Positions 25,424-34,609 of a DNA stretch of 64,000 nt are shown here, piece after piece. The notes below the pieces were generated by a model. The model ran no database searches and had not been told where the DNA came from. It was given only the letters and a program-made list of their open reading frames with translations. Every line of letters begins with the position of its first letter. The stretch's first letter is position 1. The DNA comes from Marinilabiliales bacterium. GTDB lineage: Bacteria > Bacteroidota > Bacteroidia > Bacteroidales > SZUA-534. Made by a program: the position numbers and the translations under genes. The stretch is taken from positions 62,001 to 126,000 of the forward strand of contig DOTG01000044.1 in the NCBI GenBank assembly GCA_003512955.1. Reading direction: 5' to 3'.

Positions 25424-28400
25424 ATGAGTTTTATAAACAACCTGCTCACTAAGTTTTTCGGGAATAAATCAGATAGAGACATTAAAGAGATAATGCCGTA
25501 TGTAGAAAAAACAAAAACTGAATACGAAAAACTCCAAAACCTAAGCAACGATCAACTTCGCGATAAGACTAAGGAATTGCAACAACGGATCAATGAGTTT
25601 ATCCAAAAGGAAAACCAGGAAATTGCCGAGTTAAAACTAAAACTCGACAGCGATGCGTTAGAAATCGATCAACGGGAGGAAATTTACGATGCCATTGATA
25701 AGATTGAAAAACAGATTGATGATAAAATCGAAGATGTTTTAACCCAAATATTGCCAGAAGCTTTTGCTGTGATTAAAGAAACAGCCCGACGTTTCAAAGA
25801 AAACGAATATGTTGAGGTTACGGCTACTGACTTTGATAAAAACATTGCCGCAAAACGTAGTAGCGTTGAAATTGAAGGTTCCAATGCCCGTTGGTATAAC
25901 AAATGGATGGCCGGAGGTAACGAAATTACCTGGGATATGGTGCATTACGACGTGCAGCTCATTGGCGGTGTGGCGTTACATAACGGGAAAATAGCCGAAA
26001 TGGCCACCGGCGAAGGTAAAACATTAGTGGCCACCTTGCCCGTATTCCTAAATGCGCTTACGCACCGTGGAGTTCACGTGGTTACCGTGAACGACTATTT
26101 GGCCAAACGTGATGCAGAATGGATGGGTACTTTATATGAATTCCATGGCCTTTCGGTTGATTGTATCGACAAACATCAACCAAACTCTGACGACAGACGG
26201 AAAGCCTATCAATCGGACATTACTTTTGGAACCAATAACGAATTTGGGTTCGATTACCTCCGTGATAATATGGCCATCAGCCCCGACGATTTGGTTCAGC
26301 GCCGTCACAATTATGCCATTGTGGATGAGGTGGACTCCGTGTTGATTGATGATGCCAGAACCCCTTTAATCATCTCAGGTCCCGTTCCAAAAGGTGAGAA
26401 CCAATTATTCGATGAATTAAAACCTAAAGTGCTCAAACTCCATAGCGCTCAAAAGAATCTGGTCAGTCAGTTGCTTTCAGATGCCAAAAAGCTCATTGCC
26501 GAAGGAAAAGAGGAAGATGGTGGTTTGCTATTATTACGGGCCAATAAAGGTTTGCCCAAAAACAAAGCCATCATAAAATACCTGAACGAACCCGGCATGA
26601 AAGTCCTTTTGCAAAAGACAGAAAACTTTTACATGCAGGAGAACAACAAAAACATGCACAAAGTGACCGACGATCTTTTCTTTGTAATTGAAGAAAAGCA
26701 AAACGCGGTAGAACTTACCGATAAAGGGATTGATCTGATTTCAACCGATGCCGAAGATCACAGTTTCTTTGTATTGCCCGATGTGGGTGCTGAAATTGCC
26801 GAACTCGAAAAAAAATCGGTCAGCCTGGAAGAGCGGGTCCACTTGAAAGATCAGTTGATTCAAGATTACGCCATCAAATCGGAAAGGGTTCACACCATCA
26901 ATCAATTATTGAAAGCTTATGCCATGTTCGAAATTGATGTGGAATACGTGGTGATTGAAAACAAGGTAAAAATTGTTGATGAACAAACAGGCCGTATTAT
27001 GGAGGGGCGCCGTTATTCCGACGGTCTGCATCAGGCCATTGAAGCCAAAGAGAATGTAAAGGTAGAAGCTGCCACCCAAACCTTTGCAACCATCACTTTG
27101 CAAAATTATTTCAGGATGTACCACAAACTTGCAGGTATGACCGGTACTGCCGAAACTGAAGCCGGTGAATTTTGGGATATCTACAAACTAGATGTGGTAG
27201 TTATCCCTACCAACCGCCCGATAACAAGAAAAGACCACGAGGATTTGGTTTATAAAACCACCCGTGAAAAATATAACGCGGTTATTGATGAAACAGTAAG
27301 CCTGGTAAACAAGGGAAGACCTGTTTTGGTAGGTACAACTTCGGTTGAAGTATCTGAATTATTAAGCCGGATGTTGAAGATGAAAGGCATCCGACACAAT
27401 GTACTGAATGCCAAGTTACACCAACGTGAAGCGGAAATTGTTGCCGAAGCGGGCAAACCAGGCACGGTTACCATTGCAACAAACATGGCAGGCCGTGGAA
27501 CGGACATTAAGCTGACCGAAGAGGTGAAAAAAGCCGGCGGTTTGGCCATTTTGGGTACCGAAAGGCACGAATCGCGAAGGGTTGACCGCCAGTTGCGTGG
27601 CCGTTCGGGACGTCAAGGTGACCCCGGTTCATCGCAATTTTTTGTGGCATTAGATGATAACCTGATGCGGCTTTTTGGTTCAGACCGGATTGCTGGTTTG
27701 ATGGATCGCCTGGGCTTGAAAGAAGGCGAAGTGATTCAACATTCCATGATTTCAAAATCGATTGAACGTGCCCAGAAAAAAGTAGAAGAAAACAACTTTG
27801 GTATCCGTAAGCGGTTGTTGGAATATGACGATGTTATGAACAACCAACGGGAAGTTATTTACAAACGAAGAAGACATGCGCTCTTTGGTGACCGTTTGAA
27901 GGTTGATATTGTCAATAACATGATGGATGTTTGCGAAAACTTGCTCATGGAGTATCAATCAAATCAGGATTATGAAGGGTTGCAACTTGAAGCCTACAGA
28001 ATTTTATCGGTTGAACTGCCATTTGATATTGATACGTTTAGAAAGGAGGATGCAGGCCCATTATCGGAACAATTGTATCGTACTGTATTGGAAGCTTACA
28101 AACGCAAATCGAAATCTATCCAGGAACGTGTTTTCCCCGTGGTGAAGAATGTGTACGAACGACAAGGCCAAATATACGACAACATAGTTATTCCGATTAC
28201 CGATGGCCATAAAACCTATAACATTGTCACCAACCTTAAAAAAGCCTACGAATCGGAAGGAAAAGATCTGGTAAAATCCATTGAAAAATCCATAAGCTTA
28301 TTGACCATTGACGAAGCATGGAAAGAGCATCTCCGTGAAATGGACGACTTGAAACAATCAGTTCAGAATGCTACCTATGAGCAGAAGGATCCTTTGTTGA

Positions 28401-28705
28401 TTTACAAATTCGAGTCATTCGAACTTTTTAAAACGATGGTTGAAAAAGTCAGTAAAGATGTGGTTTCAATATTAATGAAAGGGAATATTCCGGTGCAGGA
28501 TCCTGAGCAGGTTAAACAGGCCGAACAACGCCGGAAACTTGATATGAGCAAATTCAATACCTCACGCAGCGAAAGCGGAAGCCCCGAAGAGGAAAAAAAA
28601 GCAGTTCAGCCGGTGAGGGTTGAAAAAAAAGTGGGACGTAACGATCCTTGCCCATGCGGTAGTGGAAAAAAATTCAAACAATGTCATGGTATTAATGCTG
28701 AGTAA
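25424..28705 (+). CDS. secA: Protein translocase ATPase SecA
   Basis: 1093 residues, the extended form usual in Bacteroidetes. Walker A-type MATGEGKTLVATLP, DEVDSVLIDDARTPLIISG, TGTAETEAGEFWDIYKLDV, and NMAGRGTDIKL with GTERHESRRVDRQLRGRSGRQGD (helicase motif VI) are all present. The C-terminus ends in the zinc-binding CPCGSGKKFKQCHG SecB/phospholipid-binding tail. It drives preprotein export through SecYEG, the first step for the many Sec/T9SS-exported proteins in this window. It is followed at 8 and 11 base gaps by a small gene and dapA, so the three probably form an operon. Confidence 0.98.
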   Translation: MSFINNLLTKFFGNKSDRDIKEIMPYVEKTKTEYEKLQNLSNDQLRDKTKELQQRINEFIQKENQEIAELKLKLDSDALEIDQREEIYDAIDKIEKQIDDKIEDVLTQILPEAFAVIKETARRFKENEYVEVTATDFDKNIAAKRSSVEIEGSNARWYNKWMAGGNEITWDMVHYDVQLIGGVALHNGKIAEMATGEGKTLVATLPVFLNALTHRGVHVVTVNDYLAKRDAEWMGTLYEFHGLSVDCIDKHQPNSDDRRKAYQSDITFGTNNEFGFDYLRDNMAISPDDLVQRRHNYAIVDEVDSVLIDDARTPLIISGPVPKGENQLFDELKPKVLKLHSAQKNLVSQLLSDAKKLIAEGKEEDGGLLLLRANKGLPKNKAIIKYLNEPGMKVLLQKTENFYMQENNKNMHKVTDDLFFVIEEKQNAVELTDKGIDLISTDAEDHSFFVLPDVGAEIAELEKKSVSLEERVHLKDQLIQDYAIKSERVHTINQLLKAYAMFEIDVEYVVIENKVKIVDEQTGRIMEGRRYSDGLHQAIEAKENVKVEAATQTFATITLQNYFRMYHKLAGMTGTAETEAGEFWDIYKLDVVVIPTNRPITRKDHEDLVYKTTREKYNAVIDETVSLVNKGRPVLVGTTSVEVSELLSRMLKMKGIRHNVLNAKLHQREAEIVAEAGKPGTVTIATNMAGRGTDIKLTEEVKKAGGLAILGTERHESRRVDRQLRGRSGRQGDPGSSQFFVALDDNLMRLFGSDRIAGLMDRLGLKEGEVIQHSMISKSIERAQKKVEENNFGIRKRLLEYDDVMNNQREVIYKRRRHALFGDRLKVDIVNNMMDVCENLLMEYQSNQDYEGLQLEAYRILSVELPFDIDTFRKEDAGPLSEQLYRTVLEAYKRKSKSIQERVFPVVKNVYERQGQIYDNIVIPITDGHKTYNIVTNLKKAYESEGKDLVKSIEKSISLLTIDEAWKEHLREMDDLKQSVQNATYEQKDPLLIYKFESFELFKTMVEKVSKDVVSILMKGNIPVQDPEQVKQAEQRRKLDMSKFNTSRSESGSPEEEKKAVQPVRVEKKVGRNDPCPCGSGKKFKQCHGINAE

Positions 28706-28713
28706 CAAGGCGC

Positions 28714-29259
28714 ATGGAATCAAAAAAGAAATATAATCCCATAAAATTGGCTTTGAGCAGGATGTTTCTGACTCCTGAGTCGAAACAACCCAATAGAAAA
28801 GTCCAGGTTTGTCCATTAAGCAAAGCTAAAACCATTGGAGTAACCTTTGTGGTTTTAAATCCCAATGAAATGGAACTAATCAAGAAGTTTTTAAAACAAT
28901 TGACTGGCTTAGGGATTAACACATTTGCACTTGGATACATTCCAGAAAAAAAACCAAACGATTTTTACTTAAGTGAAAAGTCGTGCAACTTTTTTTACGA
29001 CAAGGAGTTGGATTGGGTTCTGAGGCCAAATAATCCATCAGCCGTTGAATTTCAAAATACTACTTTTGACATCTTGATTGATATTGGAAGCTTTTCCTAT
29101 TATCCGATGCAGCACCTTCTGTATGCTTCAAAAGCTAAATTTAAAGTAGGCAGGTTCGAAGAAAGCGGACCTTTTGACTTTATGCTAAATATTGAACAGA
29201 AAAAGGGGCTCGAATATTATTTTAGCCAAGTAATTCATTACCTATCACAATTTAATTAA
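28714..29259 (+). CDS. Conserved Bacteroidetes protein of unknown function (DUF6913-like)
   Basis: 181 residues, cytoplasmic in appearance (no signal or membrane helix). It starts MESKKKYNPIKLALSRMFLTP and contains an alpha/beta-looking stretch (TIGVTFVVLNPNEMELIKKF, INTFALGYIPEKKPNDFYL, TFDILIDIGSFSYYPMQHLL). From memory this resembles the family DUF6913, found next to dapA in this phylum. No catalytic motif is evident. Position between secA and dapA with tiny gaps indicates co-transcription and not necessarily a shared role. Confidence 0.7.
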   Translation: MESKKKYNPIKLALSRMFLTPESKQPNRKVQVCPLSKAKTIGVTFVVLNPNEMELIKKFLKQLTGLGINTFALGYIPEKKPNDFYLSEKSCNFFYDKELDWVLRPNNPSAVEFQNTTFDILIDIGSFSYYPMQHLLYASKAKFKVGRFEESGPFDFMLNIEQKKGLEYYFSQVIHYLSQFN

Positions 29260-29270
29260 TCTGATTACCA

Positions 29271-30155
29271 ATGATAGATTTAAGTCAATTTAAAGGTACC
29301 GGTGTAGCATTAATAACACCTTTTCGGGCCGATGGCAGTGTTGATTTTAGCGCGTTAGAAAAACTTATCAATTTCCAGGTTAAAAGCGGGACCAATTATT
29401 TAGTAGCGCTCGGAACCACCAGCGAAGCAGCAACACTTTCTATTGATGAAAAACAGGCAATTGTTGACTTTATCATTGAGGTAAATAACAAACGTCTTCC
29501 TTTGGTAGTTGGATGTGGTAGCAATAATACCCGTGAACTCATTGACATTGTTCGGAAGCTTGAAAAACCGGGTGTTAACGGGGTATTATCGGTAGCCCCT
29601 TATTATAACAAGCCCAACCAAGAAGGATTGTATCAGCATTTTAAATCATTGGCCAATGCCACAGCCCTTCCGATTATTTTGTACAATGTACCCGGACGTA
29701 CCTCGGTAAATATTAATGCTGAAACCACGATTAAGTTAGCCAAGGATCAAAAAAATATTGTTGCCATTAAGGAGGCTTCTGGCAATTTTGAACAAGCTAT
29801 GAATTTGGTGAAGAACAAACCCAACGGTTTTTTAGTTTTATCAGGGGATGATGCTACTGCACTTCCCTTGATTGCATTGGGCTTTGATGGCGTTATTTCA
29901 GTAGTTGCCAACGCTTTTCCATCGGAATTCTCAAAATTGGTACAGTTAAGTTTGAATGGTGATTTTGAACAGGCCCGTGTATTGCATTACAGGCTTATCG
30001 ACATTATCCATACCTTATTTGAGGAAGGAAACCCTGCCGGAGTTAAAGCCTACTTACATTGCAAAAACATGATTGAAGATAGTTTGCGGTTGCCATTGGT
30101 GCCAGTTAGTGCAAATCTTATGGCGAAAATTAAAGATAAAAATTCCAGATTCTAG
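29271..30155 (+). CDS. dapA: 4-hydroxy-tetrahydrodipicolinate synthase
   Basis: 294 residues, the usual DapA length. GTGVALITPF, ALGTTSEAATLS, the catalytic tyrosine in ILYNVPGRTSVN and the Schiff-base lysine in IVAIKEASGNFEQ are all present, as is SGDDATALPLIALGFDGVISV. It condenses pyruvate with aspartate semialdehyde in lysine/diaminopimelate synthesis in the cytoplasm. It is the last gene of the secA cluster and is followed by a strong terminator. Confidence 0.97.
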   Translation: MIDLSQFKGTGVALITPFRADGSVDFSALEKLINFQVKSGTNYLVALGTTSEAATLSIDEKQAIVDFIIEVNNKRLPLVVGCGSNNTRELIDIVRKLEKPGVNGVLSVAPYYNKPNQEGLYQHFKSLANATALPIILYNVPGRTSVNINAETTIKLAKDQKNIVAIKEASGNFEQAMNLVKNKPNGFLVLSGDDATALPLIALGFDGVISVVANAFPSEFSKLVQLSLNGDFEQARVLHYRLIDIIHTLFEEGNPAGVKAYLHCKNMIEDSLRLPLVPVSANLMAKIKDKNSRF

Positions 30156-30173
30156 GCATGGGATAACATTTAT

Positions 30174-30217
30174 AAAAAAGGGCTGTTTCATTGAGTTTGA
30201 AAAACAGCCCTTTTTTA
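30174..30217. terminator. Rho-independent terminator after dapA
   Basis: AAAAAAGGGCTGTTT (from 30174) pairs with AAACAGCCCTTTTTT (30202-30216): a 15-bp stem ending in T6. It lies between convergent dapA and the HNH-like gene and could serve both. Confidence 0.9.
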
Positions 30218-30233
30218 TAGTCATTACTTGGGT

Positions 30234-30668
30234 TTACGCATGTATCCAAACCTGATTGTCTTTAATCCTCCGGACGTGGGTTCTATTAATGTTATATTTC
30301 CGCGAAACATCACCCATAGAATACCCTTCTTCCAGCATCCTTCGGATATCACGCACATCATCACGGTTGATGCCTTCCCATTCCAAATTGGTGTAATTAT
30401 TATTCATCTCATTCCCGTCCTTATGCCTGACCCTGCGCCTTCCGTTACCCGGAACAGAAAGAAATGCATTTGCAACAAGAACCGCTACTTTTACTGATCT
30501 ATACTTTCCTTCCGTACTACAAATCCTTACACAAGCTTTGTCCGGGTCAATGGTAAGAATTCTCTCAGAAAACCTACCACTTTTCAATCTACGTAAGTAT
30601 TTTACACTCCCTCTATTGGAAACATAATAACCTTCGTAGTTTTCAATTTCTTTGAATACTTCTTTCAT
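30234..30668 (-). CDS. NUMOD4/HNH endonuclease-like protein with C-terminal HTH
   Basis: 144 residues. The N-terminal NUMOD4 motif (FKEIENYEGYYVSNRGSVK) is followed by an HNH_3-like segment (VLVANAFLSVPG...RVRHKDGNEMNNNYTNLEW) and a DNA-binding helix-turn-helix (RRMLEEGYSMGDVSRKYNINRTHVRRIKDN). In homing and phage HNH proteins the first histidine usually precedes the LVA.AF segment; here that position reads KVAVLVANAF without a His, so nuclease activity is doubtful. It is probably a mobile, phage-type gene inserted between dapA and ligA. A minus-strand -7 element TATATTTG lies at 30703-30710. Confidence 0.78.
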   Translation of the reverse strand: MKEVFKEIENYEGYYVSNRGSVKYLRRLKSGRFSERILTIDPDKACVRICSTEGKYRSVKVAVLVANAFLSVPGNGRRRVRHKDGNEMNNNYTNLEWEGINRDDVRDIRRMLEEGYSMGDVSRKYNINRTHVRRIKDNQVWIHA

Positions 30669-30721
30669 ATAAATACTTTGCTTTAGTAAATGTCCAATGA
30701 AACAAATATAAAAAAAAAAGC

Positions 30722-32710
30722 TTAAGAACCAAGCATTTTTATAAATTCTTCTTCAGTAATAACGGGAATACCTAAATCAGTAGCCTTCTTGAGTTTATTG
30801 GGGCCAATGTTTTCGCCTGCCAATAAGTAATCGGTCAGCTTTGAGATGGATGAAACTGCTTTACCCCCGTTAGCCTCTATTACCGATTTAATTTCTTCAC
30901 GGCTAAAGTGTTGAAGTTTTCCGCTGGCAATGATCGATAATCCGGCCAATTTTGTTGACAACAGTTCCTGTTTCTCCATTTCAAACTGCAAGCCATGATG
31001 CTTCAATTTTGTCAACAAATTGATACTTTCGGTATCAGAAAAGTAGGTCAAAACACTGGAGGCAATTTTATCGCCAATCTCTTCTACTTGAATCAACTCC
31101 TCGTAAGTAGCTCTCCCTAACGCTTCCATGTTACCAAAAGCTTTGGCCAGGTTTTTTGCCATCGTTGCTCCCACATGCCTGATACCCAAACCAAACAGCA
31201 ACCGTTCAAAAGGAACACTTTTAGATTGCTGTATGCTGTTGATAATGTTCGATGCAGATTTATCTGCCATCCGTTCCAATGGCAACAATTGTTCCTTGAT
31301 CAAACCATACAAATCGGCCACGTTTTTAATTAATTGGTTCGAATAAAGAAGTTCAATGGTCTCTTCCCCCAAACTATCTATATTCATGGCTTTCCGGCTG
31401 ATAAAATGTACAATCTTACCTTTTATCTGAGTTGGGCATCCTTTTTCATTCGGACAGTAATAAGCGGCTTCACCCTCATTCCGTACCAATTCGGTGGCAC
31501 ATTCGGGACAATGTGAAATAAACCGCACTCTTTCTGACTCCGGAAGCCTGCCTTCGGTTTTCACCCCTACGATTTTAGGAATAATCTCCCCTCCTTTCTC
31601 CACCAAAACCATATCGTTTAAATGCAAATCAAGCATAGATATAATGTCGGCATTGTGTAAAGAGGCCCGTTTCACAGTGGTTCCTGCCAGAAAAACCGGC
31701 TCCAGGTTTGCTACCGGGGTAATGGCCCCGGTCCGCCCTACCTGAAAATCGACACCTTTTAGCCGGGTAACTGCCTGTTCTGCCTTAAACTTATAGGAAA
31801 TGGCCCACCGGGGCGATTTGGCTGTAAATCCCAGTTCACGTTGCTGCGAAATGGAATCCACTTTTATAACAATCCCATCAATATCAAAAGGCAGGTCCTT
31901 CCTATCTTTATCCCACCGGGTAATAAAAGCAAATACTTCATCAATGTTTTTGCAGATTTTATTTTCCTCTGGGATTTTAAACCCCCAGGCTTTGCCATAT
32001 TGCAGGTTTTCAAAATGGGAATCCGATGGCAGTTCTTCTCCAAGGAGGTAATACAAATAGCAATCCAGAGGCCGTTTAGCGACCAAAGCCGAATTTTGAA
32101 TTTTTAAGGAGCCCGAAGCGGCATTGCGCGGATTTGCAAACAGGTTTTCGCCGGCTTCATCACGTTCCTGATTTAATTGCTTGAACCCTTTGTGGGGAAG
32201 GAAAACTTCGCCACGGATTTCAAATTGTTTGGGGAAACCTGTTCCCGCCAATGTTAACGGAATAGATTTAATGGTCCGGACATTATTGGTGACATCATCG
32301 CCTTGTTCGCCGTCACCCCTGGTTAAAGCATATTTTAACCGGCCGTTTTCGTAAGTCAGGCTAATGGAGGCCCCGTCGTACTTCAGTTCACAGACATATT
32401 GATAAGGGGCGTTTAACCCTTTGGAAACTCTTTGATCGAATTCACGGATATCTGCCTCATTGTAAGTATTCCCCAACGACAACATAGGATATTTATGTTT
32501 CACTTGCAGGAAATTCTGGTTGCTGTCGTTGCCAACCCTTTGTGAAGGGGAGTTTGGGTCAAAAAATACGGGGTGCTCCTTCTCCAGTTGAATCAACTCA
32601 GCCATCAGGGTGTCGTATTCAAAATCGGAAATCTCAGGCGCCGATAATACATAATATTGATAATTGTGGTGGTTCAGCGCTTTCCGCAACTTCTCAATTC
32701 TTTCTTCCAT
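30722..32710 (-). CDS. ligA: NAD+-dependent DNA ligase LigA
   Basis: 662 residues from the ATG complementary to 32708-32710 (MEERIEKLRKALNHHNYQYYV); an in-frame TTG at 32728 is less likely. The AMP-accepting lysine is in CELKYDGASISL. Also seen are the adenylation/OB region (RGEVFLP, NPRNAASGSLK), a Cys4 zinc finger (CPECATELVRNEGEAAYYCPNEKGC, split by eye), helix-hairpin-helix repeats and a C-terminal BRCT domain (LAGLSIIASGKLQHFSREE, GENIGPNKLKKA). It seals nicks in replication and repair. It is divergent from the cobalamin riboswitch unit. Confidence 0.97.
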   Translation of the reverse strand: MEERIEKLRKALNHHNYQYYVLSAPEISDFEYDTLMAELIQLEKEHPVFFDPNSPSQRVGNDSNQNFLQVKHKYPMLSLGNTYNEADIREFDQRVSKGLNAPYQYVCELKYDGASISLTYENGRLKYALTRGDGEQGDDVTNNVRTIKSIPLTLAGTGFPKQFEIRGEVFLPHKGFKQLNQERDEAGENLFANPRNAASGSLKIQNSALVAKRPLDCYLYYLLGEELPSDSHFENLQYGKAWGFKIPEENKICKNIDEVFAFITRWDKDRKDLPFDIDGIVIKVDSISQQRELGFTAKSPRWAISYKFKAEQAVTRLKGVDFQVGRTGAITPVANLEPVFLAGTTVKRASLHNADIISMLDLHLNDMVLVEKGGEIIPKIVGVKTEGRLPESERVRFISHCPECATELVRNEGEAAYYCPNEKGCPTQIKGKIVHFISRKAMNIDSLGEETIELLYSNQLIKNVADLYGLIKEQLLPLERMADKSASNIINSIQQSKSVPFERLLFGLGIRHVGATMAKNLAKAFGNMEALGRATYEELIQVEEIGDKIASSVLTYFSDTESINLLTKLKHHGLQFEMEKQELLSTKLAGLSIIASGKLQHFSREEIKSVIEANGGKAVSSISKLTDYLLAGENIGPNKLKKATDLGIPVITEEEFIKMLGS

Positions 32711-32867
32711 AAGTAAGTTTATTTGCAACTAAAATAGAGAAAAACCATTGAATTTAATGAATAAAATACTGTTTTTAGTTCTCTGGGTATCAACAGTCAA
32801 AGCAATGTTTTATGCAATTAGGGGCATGTAATTAACAATAAGTTGATAAAAAAATGACGAACCTGGG

Positions 32868-32898
32868 CTTGGAACCATTCAGAAATGAATTACATTTG
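32868..32898 (+). promoter_or_regulatory. Promoter of the cobalamin riboswitch transcript
   Basis: CTTG (32868-32871), 19 bases, TACATTTG (32891-32898), a full match to TAnnTTTG. The predicted start near 32905 coincides with the 5' end of the riboswitch fold. Confidence 0.7.
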
Positions 32899-32903
32899 CC
32901 CCG

Positions 32904-33080
32904 CAATGGTTCCTGAAGGCCAACACCCGAAGGATGAAAAGGGAATGCCGTGCAATTCGGCAACAGTACCCGCTGCTGTAAGCTCTTTAAACTTTTATCG
33001 AATACCTTTGCCACTGCCCCGATACTCGGGGTGGGAAGGCCCGGTAAAAGGGAGTAAGTCAGAAGACCTGCCTGAGCAAC
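32904..33080 (+). ncRNA. Cobalamin (AdoCbl) riboswitch
   Basis: All conserved blocks of the B12 riboswitch are present in order: GGATGAAAAGGGAA (near 32931-32944), GCCGTGCAATTCGGC, CAGTACCCGCTGCTGTAAGC, GCCACTGCC...GGTGGGAAGGC (near 33010-33040), and AGTAAGTCAGAAGACCTGCC (ending near 33072). It lies 118 bases before the ATG of the DUF4465-like gene on the same strand and should repress that gene when cobalamin is plentiful. The spacer has additional hairpin potential around 33090-33115. Confidence 0.95.
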
Positions 33081-33198
33081 ACAATGCCTTAGCTTTCGGG
33101 AAAAAAAGCGTTTGGTGCTGCTTTAAATCGGTAGCTTCATTCATTTATCCGTAAGTAAAGGTTGATTTTTTAATTATTAACTTATTAATCAACTTTTT

Positions 33199-34389
33199 AT
33201 GAAAAAAAATTATGCTTTATTGTTGTGGTTTGCAGGTGCTTTTGGAGCTTTAAATGTTCAGGCTCAATTGGTAGCCACCATGGACGATCTGTCTCTTGAA
33301 CCTGAGAGTTATTGGAATGGCAGTGATGGCAGTGGCAACTTTACCAGTGGGCCTGTCACTTTTAAGAATCAGTATAATGCCGAGTATTTTTTTTGGAGCG
33401 GATTTGCTTATTCAAATGTTACTGACAACACCACGGTTGGCTATGCAAATCAATACAGTTCCATTGCCGGCAAAGGGGCTTTGGAATCGGAAAACTACGC
33501 CATTGGGTATATTATGGTGGCCGATACCATCACCTTTGATAAACCGGCAGATATGTATGGGATGTTTGTTACTAATAGCACGTATGCAGCATTGAGCATG
33601 AAAAACGGCGACGACTATTCAAAAAAATTCGGTGGCGAAACAGGGAACGACGAGGATTGGTTCAAGCTCACCGTTAAAGGCTGGAATACTGCTAACCAAT
33701 TGACCGGAACGGTTGAGTTTTATTTGGCCGATTACCGTTTTTCTGACAATGTTCAGGATTACATCCTCAGTGATTGGGCTTGGGTTGACCTGACCCCGCT
33801 TAAAAACAACTCCCTGTTGACTTTTGAACTGTCATCGACCGATAACGGAGACTGGGGAATGAACACACCCGCCTATTTCTGCGCCGACCAGATCACTGTT
33901 AAAGATTTAACCTCTATCACATTCCGGGTTGATGACGGCACCAGCACGATTGATGGTGCTTTGGTTGAATTAGATGGATTGCCCCTTACCACCGATATCA
34001 ATGGTGAGGTAACTTTTCAAAATGTCTCACCTACCACACAAATGGTGGTAAAAGCATCTAAAGAGGGATATGTCTCCTACGAAACTGAAATTAACGGCTT
34101 CTTTACATCTTCATTTGCCATAAGCCTTTTGGCAGACGATGTGAATGAGCAGTTACAAATCCAGGCTCAAATTTCGCCAAACCCGGCCCAAGAACAGGTT
34201 CTTGTGAGTTGTACCAGTGAAATTCAAAGAATTAGGATTATAAATATGGCGGGCCAGTCGGTAATTAACCTTTATTGTAATGAAAGTATGGAACAAAAAG
34301 TATCGATAAACCAACTGGAACGCGGGGTTTACCTGATGGAAGTTGAAACCCGCAACGGTAAAAGCATGCAAAAAATGATGAAACAATAA
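33199..34389 (+). CDS. DUF4465-like surface protein with T9SS sorting domain, under B12 riboswitch control
   Basis: 396 residues with signal peptide MKKNYALLLWFAGAFGALNVQAQ. Residues about 25-240 form a DUF4465-type domain (ESYWNGSDGSGNFTSG, YFWSGFAYSNVTDNTT, YAIGYIMVADTITF, WVDLTPL, TPAYFCADQITV). A carboxypeptidase-regulatory-like domain follows (about 243-310), then a C-terminal sorting domain (ISPNPAQEQVLV ... GVYLMEVETRNGKSMQKMMK). The riboswitch upstream points to cobalamin uptake. From memory, DUF4465-type proteins of gut Bacteroidetes (BtuH-like) bind B12 at the cell surface. Here surface delivery would be by T9SS and no BtuB-like receptor is adjacent. Ligand binding is inferred. Confidence 0.85.
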   Translation: MKKNYALLLWFAGAFGALNVQAQLVATMDDLSLEPESYWNGSDGSGNFTSGPVTFKNQYNAEYFFWSGFAYSNVTDNTTVGYANQYSSIAGKGALESENYAIGYIMVADTITFDKPADMYGMFVTNSTYAALSMKNGDDYSKKFGGETGNDEDWFKLTVKGWNTANQLTGTVEFYLADYRFSDNVQDYILSDWAWVDLTPLKNNSLLTFELSSTDNGDWGMNTPAYFCADQITVKDLTSITFRVDDGTSTIDGALVELDGLPLTTDINGEVTFQNVSPTTQMVVKASKEGYVSYETEINGFFTSSFAISLLADDVNEQLQIQAQISPNPAQEQVLVSCTSEIQRIRIINMAGQSVINLYCNESMEQKVSINQLERGVYLMEVETRNGKSMQKMMKQ

Positions 34390-34410
34390 TGATTTTCTGA
34401 CGGTGACTGT

Positions 34411-34450
34411 AAAGGGTGCTCCTCAATATTTGGAGTGCCCTTTCTTTTTT
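34411..34450 (+). terminator. Rho-independent terminator
   Basis: AAAGGGTGCTCC (34411-34422), loop, GGAGTGCCCTTT (from 34432) followed by CTTTTTT; it lies 21 bases after the DUF4465-like stop codon. Confidence 0.88.
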
Positions 34451-34609
34451 AAAGTACCTTAAAACTGCAAGTTGTGCAGTGTGGCTATTTTAAAGATATA
34501 TATTTACATCACATGGTTTAGTGAAGCCGCGACTAATTATTTCATTTTACTTCTGTCCTAAGTTCAGTTTTGAATTAGAAATATTCTGCAAATGCAGAAC
34601 AAAAGCAGA

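Noticed and set aside
32832..33154. Small reading frames on both strands near 32.8-33.2 kb
   Set aside because: They overlap a canonical cobalamin riboswitch and show no protein-like conservation.
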